The notes beneath the pieces were generated by a model. It worked only from the letters and a program-made list of their open reading frames with translations. It searched no databases and was not told the DNA's origin. From a bacterium (GTDB taxonomy: Bacteria; Verrucomicrobiota; Verrucomicrobiia; Limisphaerales; UBA11358): a DNA stretch of 5,258 bases. The stretch is taken from positions 1 through 5,258 of the forward strand of contig JAJXXI010000582.1 of assembly GCA_021781185.1 (NCBI GenBank). The letters run 5' to 3'. The translations under genes and the position numbers were made by a program. The stretch's first letter is position 1. Each line of letters starts with the position of its first letter. Below, piece by piece: positions 1 through 5,258 of the stretch.

Positions 1-278
1 CGCCACTGGCCGGTGACCGCTTCGAGTTCCGGAACCGTATTCGTCTTTGGCGGCAAATCCTCGATGCTCCAGTCGTGCGGCACGTCGAGCATCCGCCAGG
101 CGGAGTCGTCAAAGCCCGGAGCTTCCGCGCCGGGAACGTCGGCGCGCAAGAAACGCCAGTCGGCGTCGAAGGAACGGTCGCGGTTGCTGGCGGCGTTGGC
201 GGTTGAAGCACCAAAACATCCGCCGGCCTGAAGGCTGAACCACACCAGCCCGGCTACACAAATGACTTTCATTCTCAT
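1..278 (-). CDS. GH2 glycoside hydrolase (beta-galactosidase-like), N-terminal fragment
   Basis: This is the first 92 residues of a secreted protein whose remainder lies beyond the left edge. The start at 278 (ATG AGA ATG AAA) is followed by a signal peptide (about residues 1-30, hydrophobic VICVAGLVWFSL); ATG at 272 is an equally good start. From residue 38 the sequence matches the N-terminal sugar-binding jelly-roll of GH2 enzymes: DADWRFLRAD, then the hallmark FDDSAW at 56-61 and DVPHDWSIE at 65-73. GH2 members include beta-galactosidases, beta-glucuronidases and beta-mannosidases; the catalytic part is missing, so the substrate is open. Cys21 in QAGGC is a weak lipobox candidate because the -3 residue is Ala, so lipoprotein anchoring is only possible. 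The gene starts 38 bp after the fucosidase stop, which suggests the same transcript. No Shine-Dalgarno motif precedes it. Confidence 0.85.
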   Translation of the reverse strand, partial: MRMKVICVAGLVWFSLQAGGCFGASTANAASNRDRSFDADWRFLRADVPGAEAPGFDDSAWRMLDVPHDWSIEDLPPKTNTVPELEAVTGQW

Positions 279-316
279 AATGTTTGCGATGGTTGCCGCT
301 TGCGTGGGCGGGAAGA
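279..316 (-). other. Short intergenic gap, fucosidase to GH2
   Basis: These 38 bp separate the TGA of the fucosidase from the ATG of the downstream GH2 gene. I see no hairpin followed by a T-run, no purine-rich ribosome-binding motif and no convincing promoter. The spacing supports co-transcription. Confidence 0.6.
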
Positions 317-1960
317 TCAGGCGCGAACCTTGAGCGCAAAGGCAATCTTGCCATTGAATTTCTCGGGCAGCGAAACATGCAGGCCGTTTTCATCGCGGCT
401 GAATTCAAGCTTCTTGTCGCCGAACCATCCCCCGCTGCCCACCAGCCGCACACTGCCAACTTTTCCAGACCAGTATTTTGAATTCGCGGCGAGCGACTTG
501 ATGGTGACTTTGCCGTTCGTCGGAATTTCCAGCACGATGGCGTAAAGCGTTTTGCCGTCCTTCGATTGCGTGAAGCGGATGTCTTCCGGCGTGAACGGTT
601 TGTCGGACACATCCTTCTGGCCGTCGAACGTGCCTTTCTCGGCTACCTTGGTTGAGGGACCTTCACCGTAGATTTTCCAGGGACGCGTCGCGTAAATCGC
701 CTTGCCGTTCACCTTCAGCCACGCGCCAATTTCAGATACGATTTTGATTTCGTCCGCGTCGGGCTGGCCGCCGCGCTGGAGCGGCACGCTCAACATGAGA
801 TTGCCATTCTTGCTGACGATGTCCGCCAACATGCGGATGACCGAGGGGGCGGTTTTGTAATAGTGATACTTGAAAATGTTCGCGTCGTAATGCCACGAGC
901 CGAGGCAGGTGTCGGTCTGCCATGGCTGCGGCAAAATGCCCTCCGCCTTGCCGCGTTCGATGTCATAAACCTCCGCGTGGCGTTCCAAATCGTTCAGGTG
1001 TTTGTCGGTAATCACGGCTTCGTTCTGGCCGTGGTGCCGCTGGATGCTGGTGTTGTAAAAATGCGCGAGCAGGTTCAAACCCACCTCGTCGGTGACGCCA
1101 TGCAGCGGCAGCACATCATCGTCGAAATAAACCATGTCCGGATGATAGTCATCCCAAAGCTGCTGCGTGCGTTTGAAAAATTTTTCCATGTAGGCGGCAT
1201 CCGGCACGCTGCTGCCCTGCCTGGGATCCCAGTCCCAGACCAATTTCTTGCCCGGTTTATGATTTTGCGCATAGAGGTCTTGTGGATCGAGGCCGTCCCA
1301 CCATTTGCCTTTGCCGTCGGCCTTCGTGAGTTTGCCGTCGTAAGGAACGCCGGCGAAAGGGCCGGTTTTGTCCGCGCCTTGCGAGACTTCATACCACGAC
1401 CATGCGTGTGAAGCATGGACGCTCACGGCAAAACGCAGGCCGTTCTTCCGCGCCGCCTTCGCCCAGCCGCCAATCAAATCCTTGTGCGGCCCGACGTTCA
1501 CCGAGTTCCACGGCTGATACTTGGAATTCCACAAATCAAAGTTATCGTGGTGCACAGCCAGCGCCATGAAGTATTTCGCGCCGTTTTCCTTGTAGAATTT
1601 CAACAGTTTGTCGGGGTCGAAGTCCGCCGCCTTCCAGACATGGATCACATCCTTGAAACCGTTCGTCGAAGGGTGGCCGTATTCCGCGATGTGCGATTTA
1701 TAGTCGTCACTGCCTTGCTGATACATGCTGCGCGCATACCAATCGCCGTGCTCCGGCTGGCATTGCGGCCCCCAGTGCGCCCAGATGCCGAACTTCGCGT
1801 CGCGGAACCATTCCGGCGCGGACTGGTAATTGGTGAGCGAATTCCAGTCCGCCTGGAACGGGCCAGCCGCAATCGGCGGGAGTTTCAGCGCATTGGTTTG
1901 CGCCACAGCGGTTGCAAGCGAACAGCCGAGCAGTAACACGCATAATTTTGCCTGGGTCAT
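317..1960 (-). CDS. Secreted GH29 alpha-L-fucosidase
   Basis: A complete 547-residue protein predicted to release alpha-linked L-fucose from glycans by a retaining mechanism, outside the cytoplasm. Residues 1-20 are a signal peptide, with probable cleavage after AVA (AVA/QT). The GH29 TIM barrel spans roughly 35-410: WFRDAKFGIWAHWG at 51-64, the substrate-pocket motif HHDNFDLWNS at 137-146, and DMVYFDDD at 275-282, where Asp280 (codon 1123-1121) aligns with the family nucleophile. WQTDTC at 347-352 and KNGNLMLSVP at 384-393 are further family blocks. Residues about 411-547 form the usual C-terminal beta-sandwich, opening with VNGKAIYATRPW. The acid/base residue, which varies in GH29, cannot be assigned from sequence alone. 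Residues 196-245 form a Gly/Lys/Asp/Trp-rich loop that looks longer than in the classical enzymes. The gene lies 35 bp after GH30 and 38 bp before a GH2 gene. The start is ATG with no visible Shine-Dalgarno motif. Confidence 0.93.
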   Translation of the reverse strand: MTQAKLCVLLLGCSLATAVAQTNALKLPPIAAGPFQADWNSLTNYQSAPEWFRDAKFGIWAHWGPQCQPEHGDWYARSMYQQGSDDYKSHIAEYGHPSTNGFKDVIHVWKAADFDPDKLLKFYKENGAKYFMALAVHHDNFDLWNSKYQPWNSVNVGPHKDLIGGWAKAARKNGLRFAVSVHASHAWSWYEVSQGADKTGPFAGVPYDGKLTKADGKGKWWDGLDPQDLYAQNHKPGKKLVWDWDPRQGSSVPDAAYMEKFFKRTQQLWDDYHPDMVYFDDDVLPLHGVTDEVGLNLLAHFYNTSIQRHHGQNEAVITDKHLNDLERHAEVYDIERGKAEGILPQPWQTDTCLGSWHYDANIFKYHYYKTAPSVIRMLADIVSKNGNLMLSVPLQRGGQPDADEIKIVSEIGAWLKVNGKAIYATRPWKIYGEGPSTKVAEKGTFDGQKDVSDKPFTPEDIRFTQSKDGKTLYAIVLEIPTNGKVTIKSLAANSKYWSGKVGSVRLVGSGGWFGDKKLEFSRDENGLHVSLPEKFNGKIAFALKVRA

Positions 1961-1995
1961 AAGAATGAAAACAGTAATGGTTCAGAAACAAGTCA
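1961..1995 (-). other. Short intergenic gap, GH30 to fucosidase
   Basis: Thirty-five bases lie between the GH30 TGA and the fucosidase ATG. They are relatively AT-rich and show neither a terminator hairpin nor a GGAG-like motif. This supports read-through from GH30 into the fucosidase gene. Confidence 0.6.
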
Positions 1996-3378
1996 TCAAC
2001 GTAGGATAACAGTATTCATGGATTGGGCGGGCACATCCAACCGCAGCGGCGTCGCCCCTACTGCCAGCGCGGCGGAAACCGGCTGGTCCGTATTGTTCAC
2101 AAACGCCAGCACCTGGCTGCCTTCGGGATTCTGGAAGGCGACAACTTCCTTGAACGGCCCGCCGCTCACCGCGATGCGGCGCGCCCCCGGGAGCACCGTC
2201 GCCGAAAAATGTTTCATCGCGTAGAACTCGGGATTGTAGATCACCTTTTCGGTTTTGCGATTGATCGTCAACAAGCTGTTCTGTCTCCAGTTCCAGCGGC
2301 TGAGGCCGGATTCATCCAGCACCATGTTCCAGAAGAAGTAGCTGTTGGCAAAGTTCGTCGTGTTCTGGATGATGCGCCCGAAGGTGATCAGGCCCTGATC
2401 CCAGGCGTTCCCCCCGCCGTAACACTCGGTCTCGGTCTGTGCCAGTTTCTTGCCGGGATATTTTTCGTGCGTGGCCAGCATCGTGGCCTGGCCGCCATAT
2501 TGCAGGCCGACGCCCGTGATGCCCGCCGCCGTTTTGGGATCACCGAGAACCGGATCAATGTAGTCGCCAAGCTTGTCGTTGGTGATCGTGCCCAGCCAGA
2601 CTTCAACCTTGACCTTGTCCCGCTTCAAGCGCGGCAGCAGATGGTCGCGCAGGAACACGTTCATGTCCGCGCTGCTCCATCTGCATTGGGGATAAACGTT
2701 GTCGTTAAGGGCCATTTCATTCTGCGGGAAAATCGCGTAGAGGTTGATCCCCTCCGCGCGCCAGGCCTGGATGAACTTGGAAAAATAAAGCGCGTAAGCG
2801 TCGAGCGTCCGCGCATCCCCCTTCATCTGCCCATTGCGATAGCGTCCGTTGGTGGTCATCCACGACGGCGGACACCACGGCGAAACCCAGATGCCGAGCT
2901 TGGGTTGATATTTCATGGCCGCCTTGATGTAGGGGATCAGCACCTCGCGATTCCGCTCAATGCTGAAATGTTTCATCTGATAATCGCCCGGCGTTTCGTC
3001 GAGCGAATACCAGTCCAGCGAAAAATCGTTCGCGCCGAGGGGCGCGCGGCAGAGCGTGAAGTTCGCGCCTTCGGGCGAAAACAATGCCTTGAGCGCCGCC
3101 TCGCGCTTTTCCGCCGGCAACGCCTCCAACGCCTCCCAGCCAAGCTCATTGAAACAGCCGCCAAAGCCGTCAATCGTCTGGAACGTCGTCGAAGCGTCGA
3201 GCTGAATGACATTCGTGTCTGCCGCCAGCGCGTTCGTCGGCGCGAGGTCCTGCCATCTGGCTTTCTCCGTGCTGCAAATCCAGCGGATGTTGGGACTGGA
3301 TGATGTTTCCGCATAAAGTTGCGTCAGGCTCAGACAGGTGATGAACAGGGATAAACTGCGACCAGCCCAAGTTTGCAT
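1996..3378 (-). CDS. Secreted GH30 glycoside hydrolase (glucosylceramidase-like fold)
   Basis: A complete 460-residue retaining beta-glycosidase of family GH30. The start at 3378 was chosen because it gives a clean signal peptide (1-23, LSLFITCLSLTQLYA, cleavage after LYA); the frame stays open further upstream, but through a repeat element. The (beta/alpha)8 barrel begins at FQTIDGFGGCFNELG (66-80), followed by RAPLGANDFSLDWYS (111-125), the pocket motif SPWCPPSWMTTNG (166-178) and FPQNEMA (217-223), where Glu221 (codon 2718-2716) is the acid/base. Glu316 in LAQTETE (codon 2433-2431) is the likely nucleophile, by alignment with the ASE motif of human glucocerebrosidase. The barrel is followed by FFWNMVLDESG and a C-terminal beta-sandwich (about 390-460) that pairs with the N-terminal strand, as in GH30. 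Family activities include beta-glucosidase, beta-1,6-glucanase, beta-xylosidase and xylanase; the subfamily is not resolved here. Odd points: Met replaces the Pro that often follows QNE, and Cys replaces Ser in SPWS. Confidence 0.92.
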   Translation of the reverse strand: MQTWAGRSLSLFITCLSLTQLYAETSSSPNIRWICSTEKARWQDLAPTNALAADTNVIQLDASTTFQTIDGFGGCFNELGWEALEALPAEKREAALKALFSPEGANFTLCRAPLGANDFSLDWYSLDETPGDYQMKHFSIERNREVLIPYIKAAMKYQPKLGIWVSPWCPPSWMTTNGRYRNGQMKGDARTLDAYALYFSKFIQAWRAEGINLYAIFPQNEMALNDNVYPQCRWSSADMNVFLRDHLLPRLKRDKVKVEVWLGTITNDKLGDYIDPVLGDPKTAAGITGVGLQYGGQATMLATHEKYPGKKLAQTETECYGGGNAWDQGLITFGRIIQNTTNFANSYFFWNMVLDESGLSRWNWRQNSLLTINRKTEKVIYNPEFYAMKHFSATVLPGARRIAVSGGPFKEVVAFQNPEGSQVLAFVNNTDQPVSAALAVGATPLRLDVPAQSMNTVILR

Positions 3379-3401
3379 TTTGAACTTCGCAAACCGAGTG
3401 C

Positions 3402-3416
3402 GCGTCTTGGACTGCG
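3402..3416 (+). repeat. Left terminal inverted repeat
   Basis: GCGTCTTGGACTGCG matches the reverse complement of 3520-3534 at all 15 positions. The match stops on both sides. Confidence 0.85.
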
Positions 3417-3519
3417 GTGGCAAGCGCAGCGCGACACCGCTTTCGCACGCTCGACGGCTTTCTCTTAATTGAACGGCTTCCGCACGCCCAAAAGCGCCGT
3501 CGCCGCTTCGCTCCGCAGG

Positions 3520-3534
3520 CGCAGTCCAAGACGC
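3520..3534 (-). repeat. Right terminal inverted repeat
   Basis: CGCAGTCCAAGACGC is the exact reverse complement of 3402-3416 and closes the 133-bp element. Confidence 0.85.
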
Positions 3535-3536
3535 CT

Positions 3537-3550
3537 CCGGCACCAGCCGG
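3537..3550. repeat. Small GC hairpin beside the element
   Basis: CCGGC, a four-base loop ACCA, then GCCGG form a 5-bp stem two bases outside the right terminal repeat. No T-run follows on the minus strand, so it is not a typical intrinsic terminator. It may be chance. Confidence 0.35.
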
Positions 3551-3623
3551 TTCATGGAAAACAGAAAGCTAATTTTGGTTTTCACGGATAGAATCAATGG
3601 TGATTTCATATTGAAAGATTGGA

Positions 3624-5258
3624 TTAATATTCCAGAGTTCCCGTCGCTTCGACTTCCGAAAGCGCGGGCGGCTGGCCGGCGGGCGTGCCCGTGATGGTGA
3701 TGCGCAGAAACCGCCCGCCGACCGAGTTGCCTTGCGCTTTGTCCAACCGCTCTTTGCTGGTGCCAGCGGACTGTGTCTGGTCGGCGAAAAGCTTCCAGCC
3801 GCCGTCGCGGGAATTTGAAACTTGAATCTTGTAACGCCAGTTGCCTTCGCTTGGAAACAACAGCTTCGTGGAGCGAATCGTCGCGATCCGCTCCAAATCC
3901 ACCGTCAACCACGCGTTCGTATCGCCAGCCGCCGCCTGCCAGAACGTCTCCGGGTTGCGGTCGTTCGCCGCGCGCCCGCTATGGCCCGCCGCCTCGCTGC
4001 TCGCGCTCGTCGGATTCTCTTGGCCCAAGGCAATCAACGTGCCGCTCGTTGGCGCTTCCTGAAAACGCACATACGGACGCGGCTTCACCGGCGGCGTTTT
4101 ACCCGCGATGAATTTCGGTTCGCCAAGCGAAGTGATTTTAATCGTCGCGTCTTTCAAACCGGGCGAACTCCCGCGGATCACGGTCTGGCCCGCGTAATAG
4201 GAACGAAACTCAATGGCCGCCATGCCGTCGCGGATTTCGATGTCCGAATCCGGCGCGAACGTGATGCTTGGCCCGGTCGGAAACTCACCCGGCCCGGATT
4301 CCACGGTGAGCGTAACCGGCGGGCAGTTGTTGATCGCTTTGCCGGCCTTGTCCACGACCGTCACGATGATTTGCGCGTCATCCGTGCCGTCCACGGCCCG
4401 CAACGTCGTTTTGTCCGCTGTCAGTTTCAAGGCAGCGGGCGTGCCGGCTTGCGGCCACGCAGGCGGGGGAATCTTTTTGTATTCGTTGCGATACCAATAC
4501 CATTGCCGCTTCGGCAGACGGAAATAATCCACAAAGCCCATCCCGCCAAACTTCCGTCCGGCGATGCTGCCGTGATCGAATGCACACCAAAGCGCCTCGC
4601 CGCTGCGCCACGGCAAACGCCACGAGTTGGGATCATTCCAGTTCGCGCCGGGCGTGCCGGGCAAATCACCCCAGCCGGGTTCGTAAGTGCCGGGCCGGTC
4701 CGCCATGGTCGAGCCGTATTCGGTGACGACACTGGGAATGCCCGGATTCGGGAACAGCCGCGCGCCGTCGCCATTGTAGCCGGCCACGTCGCCAAGTTTG
4801 TCAATGTCACCGCGCTGGCAGCCGCCGATGCCCGCCGGCCGCGTCGGGTCGAGTTCGTGCGAATACGCCATCAGCTCCTTCAAAAACTTCCGCACCTTGG
4901 GCATCACCGACGGGTCGCTGAAGAACGGCTCGTTGCACATGCTCCAGACAATGATGGAGGGATGATTGCGATTGATACGAATCATGTCGCGCAGGCTGGC
5001 TTTCACGCTCGCCTCGAACTCCGGCTCGTCGGCCGGATTGGTGGGATACGCGCTCGCCCCCCACGGGCTGGGAAAGCCGGCCGTGCCCCAGAAACAATTT
5101 TCCGACCAGAATAACATCCCGATTTGATCACAGGCGGCGGCAAATGCCGGCGCGTGCGGGTAATGCGAGCCACGGATGAAATCCATGCCCGCATCCTTCA
5201 CCAGCTTCACGTCGCGGTAGAAGCCGCTGTCAGCCACCGCGTCGCCCCAACCGGCGTG
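3624..5258 (-). CDS. GH2 glycoside hydrolase with Ig-like and F5/8C (CBM32-like) domains, C-terminal fragment
   Basis: The last 544 residues of a large retaining beta-glycosidase; the N-terminal jelly-roll lies beyond the right edge. The frame is open to the last base (HAGWGDAVADSGF), so the GTG at 5237 is internal and not a start. The GH2 TIM barrel covers fragment residues 1 to about 265: KDAGMDFIRGSHYPH, then SIIVWSMCNEPFF with acid/base Glu110 (codon 4931-4929), and VVTEYGS with nucleophile Glu180 (codon 4721-4719). It closes with GFVDYFRLPKRQWYWYR. An Ig/invasin-like beta domain follows (about 275-378, LKLTADKTTLRAVDGTD). Residues about 408-540 are an F5/8 type C (discoidin, CBM32-like) module: NPETFWQAAA, WLTVDLERIATI, YKIQVSNSRDGGW and GRFLRITITG. 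Such modules usually bind galactose-type sugars and hold the enzyme on its glycan. Beta-galactosidase is likeliest, with beta-glucuronidase as an alternative. The stop is TAA at 3626-3624. Confidence 0.92.
   Translation of the reverse strand, partial: HAGWGDAVADSGFYRDVKLVKDAGMDFIRGSHYPHAPAFAAACDQIGMLFWSENCFWGTAGFPSPWGASAYPTNPADEPEFEASVKASLRDMIRINRNHPSIIVWSMCNEPFFSDPSVMPKVRKFLKELMAYSHELDPTRPAGIGGCQRGDIDKLGDVAGYNGDGARLFPNPGIPSVVTEYGSTMADRPGTYEPGWGDLPGTPGANWNDPNSWRLPWRSGEALWCAFDHGSIAGRKFGGMGFVDYFRLPKRQWYWYRNEYKKIPPPAWPQAGTPAALKLTADKTTLRAVDGTDDAQIIVTVVDKAGKAINNCPPVTLTVESGPGEFPTGPSITFAPDSDIEIRDGMAAIEFRSYYAGQTVIRGSSPGLKDATIKITSLGEPKFIAGKTPPVKPRPYVRFQEAPTSGTLIALGQENPTSASSEAAGHSGRAANDRNPETFWQAAAGDTNAWLTVDLERIATIRSTKLLFPSEGNWRYKIQVSNSRDGGWKLFADQTQSAGTSKERLDKAQGNSVGGRFLRITITGTPAGQPPALSEVEATGTLEY

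Larger units (their letters stand above)
3402..3534. repeat. Palindromic intergenic element with 15-bp terminal inverted repeats
   Basis: The ends are perfect inverted repeats: GCGTCTTGGACTGCG at 3402-3416 and its exact reverse complement at 3520-3534. Inside them the arms (to about 3443 and from about 3491) stay partly complementary, sharing blocks such as AGCG, CGAC and CGCTTT, so the element could form a long imperfect hairpin as RNA or cruciform DNA. The core near 3468 is TTAATT and is flanked by direct repeats CGCACGC (3444-3450, 3481-3487) and ACGGCTT (3454-3460, 3473-3479). There is no transposase and no clear target-site duplication. It is best read as a non-autonomous MITE- or REP-like repeat. 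GC-rich palindromes of this style are, from memory, common in some verrucomicrobial genomes, but only one copy is visible here. Confidence 0.75.
3379..3623. other. 245-bp intergenic region carrying a palindromic repeat
   Basis: This is the longest non-coding stretch in the window, between the first GH2 stop and the GH30 start. More than half is the inverted-repeat element at 3402-3534. Read on the minus strand, the AT-richer 3551-3623 part looks like an ordinary leader and contains ATGs at 3609 and near 3555 that stay in frame with GH30, but neither has a ribosome-binding motif. A 23-base stretch (3379-3401) separates the element from the GH30 ATG and has no Shine-Dalgarno motif. I found no convincing -35/-10 pair. 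Confidence 0.6.

Noticed and set aside
109..612. Open frame on the minus strand spanning the fucosidase end and the start of the next GH2 gene
   Set aside because: It overlaps two genes in a different frame, is Arg/Ser-rich and has no domain. The true gene at 278-1 uses another frame and shows clear GH2 motifs.
1919..1960. Lipobox LLGC in the fucosidase signal peptide
   Set aside because: The cysteine is at residue 13, which leaves too short a hydrophobic stretch, and a better signal peptidase I site (AVA/QT) follows.
2023..3303. Long open frame on the plus strand, antisense to GH30
   Set aside because: The translation is Arg-, Ala- and His-rich with no domain, and it lies exactly opposite a well-supported GH30 gene with both catalytic residues. 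It is a shadow of the GC-rich coding strand.
3537..3550. Hairpin as a rho-independent terminator for the first GH2 gene
   Set aside because: The stem is only 5 bp and no T-run follows it on the minus strand.
3561..3600. Possible sigma-70-like promoter for GH30 (TTGATT, then AATTAG)
   Set aside because: The -10 box is poor and the match is within chance for an AT-richer spacer. Promoter consensus in this lineage is also uncertain.
1996..3912. 638-residue version of the GH30 gene starting inside the upstream GH2 gene
   Set aside because: The extra 178 residues overlap the end of GH2 in another frame, cross the repeat element and put the signal peptide in the middle of the protein. The start at 3378 is far better.
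3822..5114. Long open frame on the plus strand, antisense to the GH2 gene
   Set aside because: Arg-rich, no recognisable motif, opposite the GH2 barrel and C-terminal domains. It is a compositional shadow.
5235..5237. GTG as a start codon for the rightmost GH2 gene
   Set aside because: The frame continues upstream to the window edge with good GH2 sequence (HAGWGDA), so the gene is cut by the window and the GTG encodes an internal valine.
1..5258. tRNA, rRNA, CRISPR array or riboswitch
   Set aside because: No cloverleaf, no spaced direct repeats and no recognisable aptamer core in the three gaps; the rest is coding.

Overview
The window is a run of four carbohydrate-active enzyme genes, all on the minus strand, read here from the right edge to the left. 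Both outer genes are cut by the window edges. The order of transcription is: the C-terminal part of a GH2 glycoside hydrolase with an Ig-like and an F5/8C (CBM32-like) domain (5258-3624), a complete secreted GH30 enzyme (3378-1996), a complete secreted GH29 alpha-L-fucosidase (1960-317), and the N-terminus of a second GH2 enzyme (278-1). The last two gaps are only 35 and 38 bp, so at least GH30, GH29 and the second GH2 look like one operon. No gene was supported on the plus strand.

The first gap (3379-3623, 245 bp) is different. It holds a GC-rich 133-bp element (3402-3534) bounded by perfect 15-bp terminal inverted repeats, with further complementary arms inside them. It looks like a non-coding palindromic repeat or MITE-like element that landed just upstream of the GH30 start. 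It has no stop codon in the GH30 frame, so a naive gene caller would fuse it to the enzyme.

The organism is probably a free-living polysaccharide-degrading bacterium. The moderately high GC, the dense clustering of secreted glycosidases with F5/8C domains, the lack of Shine-Dalgarno motifs and the style of the repeat all suggest Verrucomicrobiota or a related PVC lineage. This is an inference from composition and enzyme style, since no marker gene is present.

Together the genes would take apart a fucose-bearing glycan outside the cytoplasm. GH29 would remove alpha-L-fucose caps, the two GH2 enzymes would remove beta-linked sugars such as galactose or glucuronate, and GH30 would cut a beta-linked backbone or side chain. 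No transporter, regulator, sulfatase or SusC/D pair lies in the window, so the substrate cannot be named.
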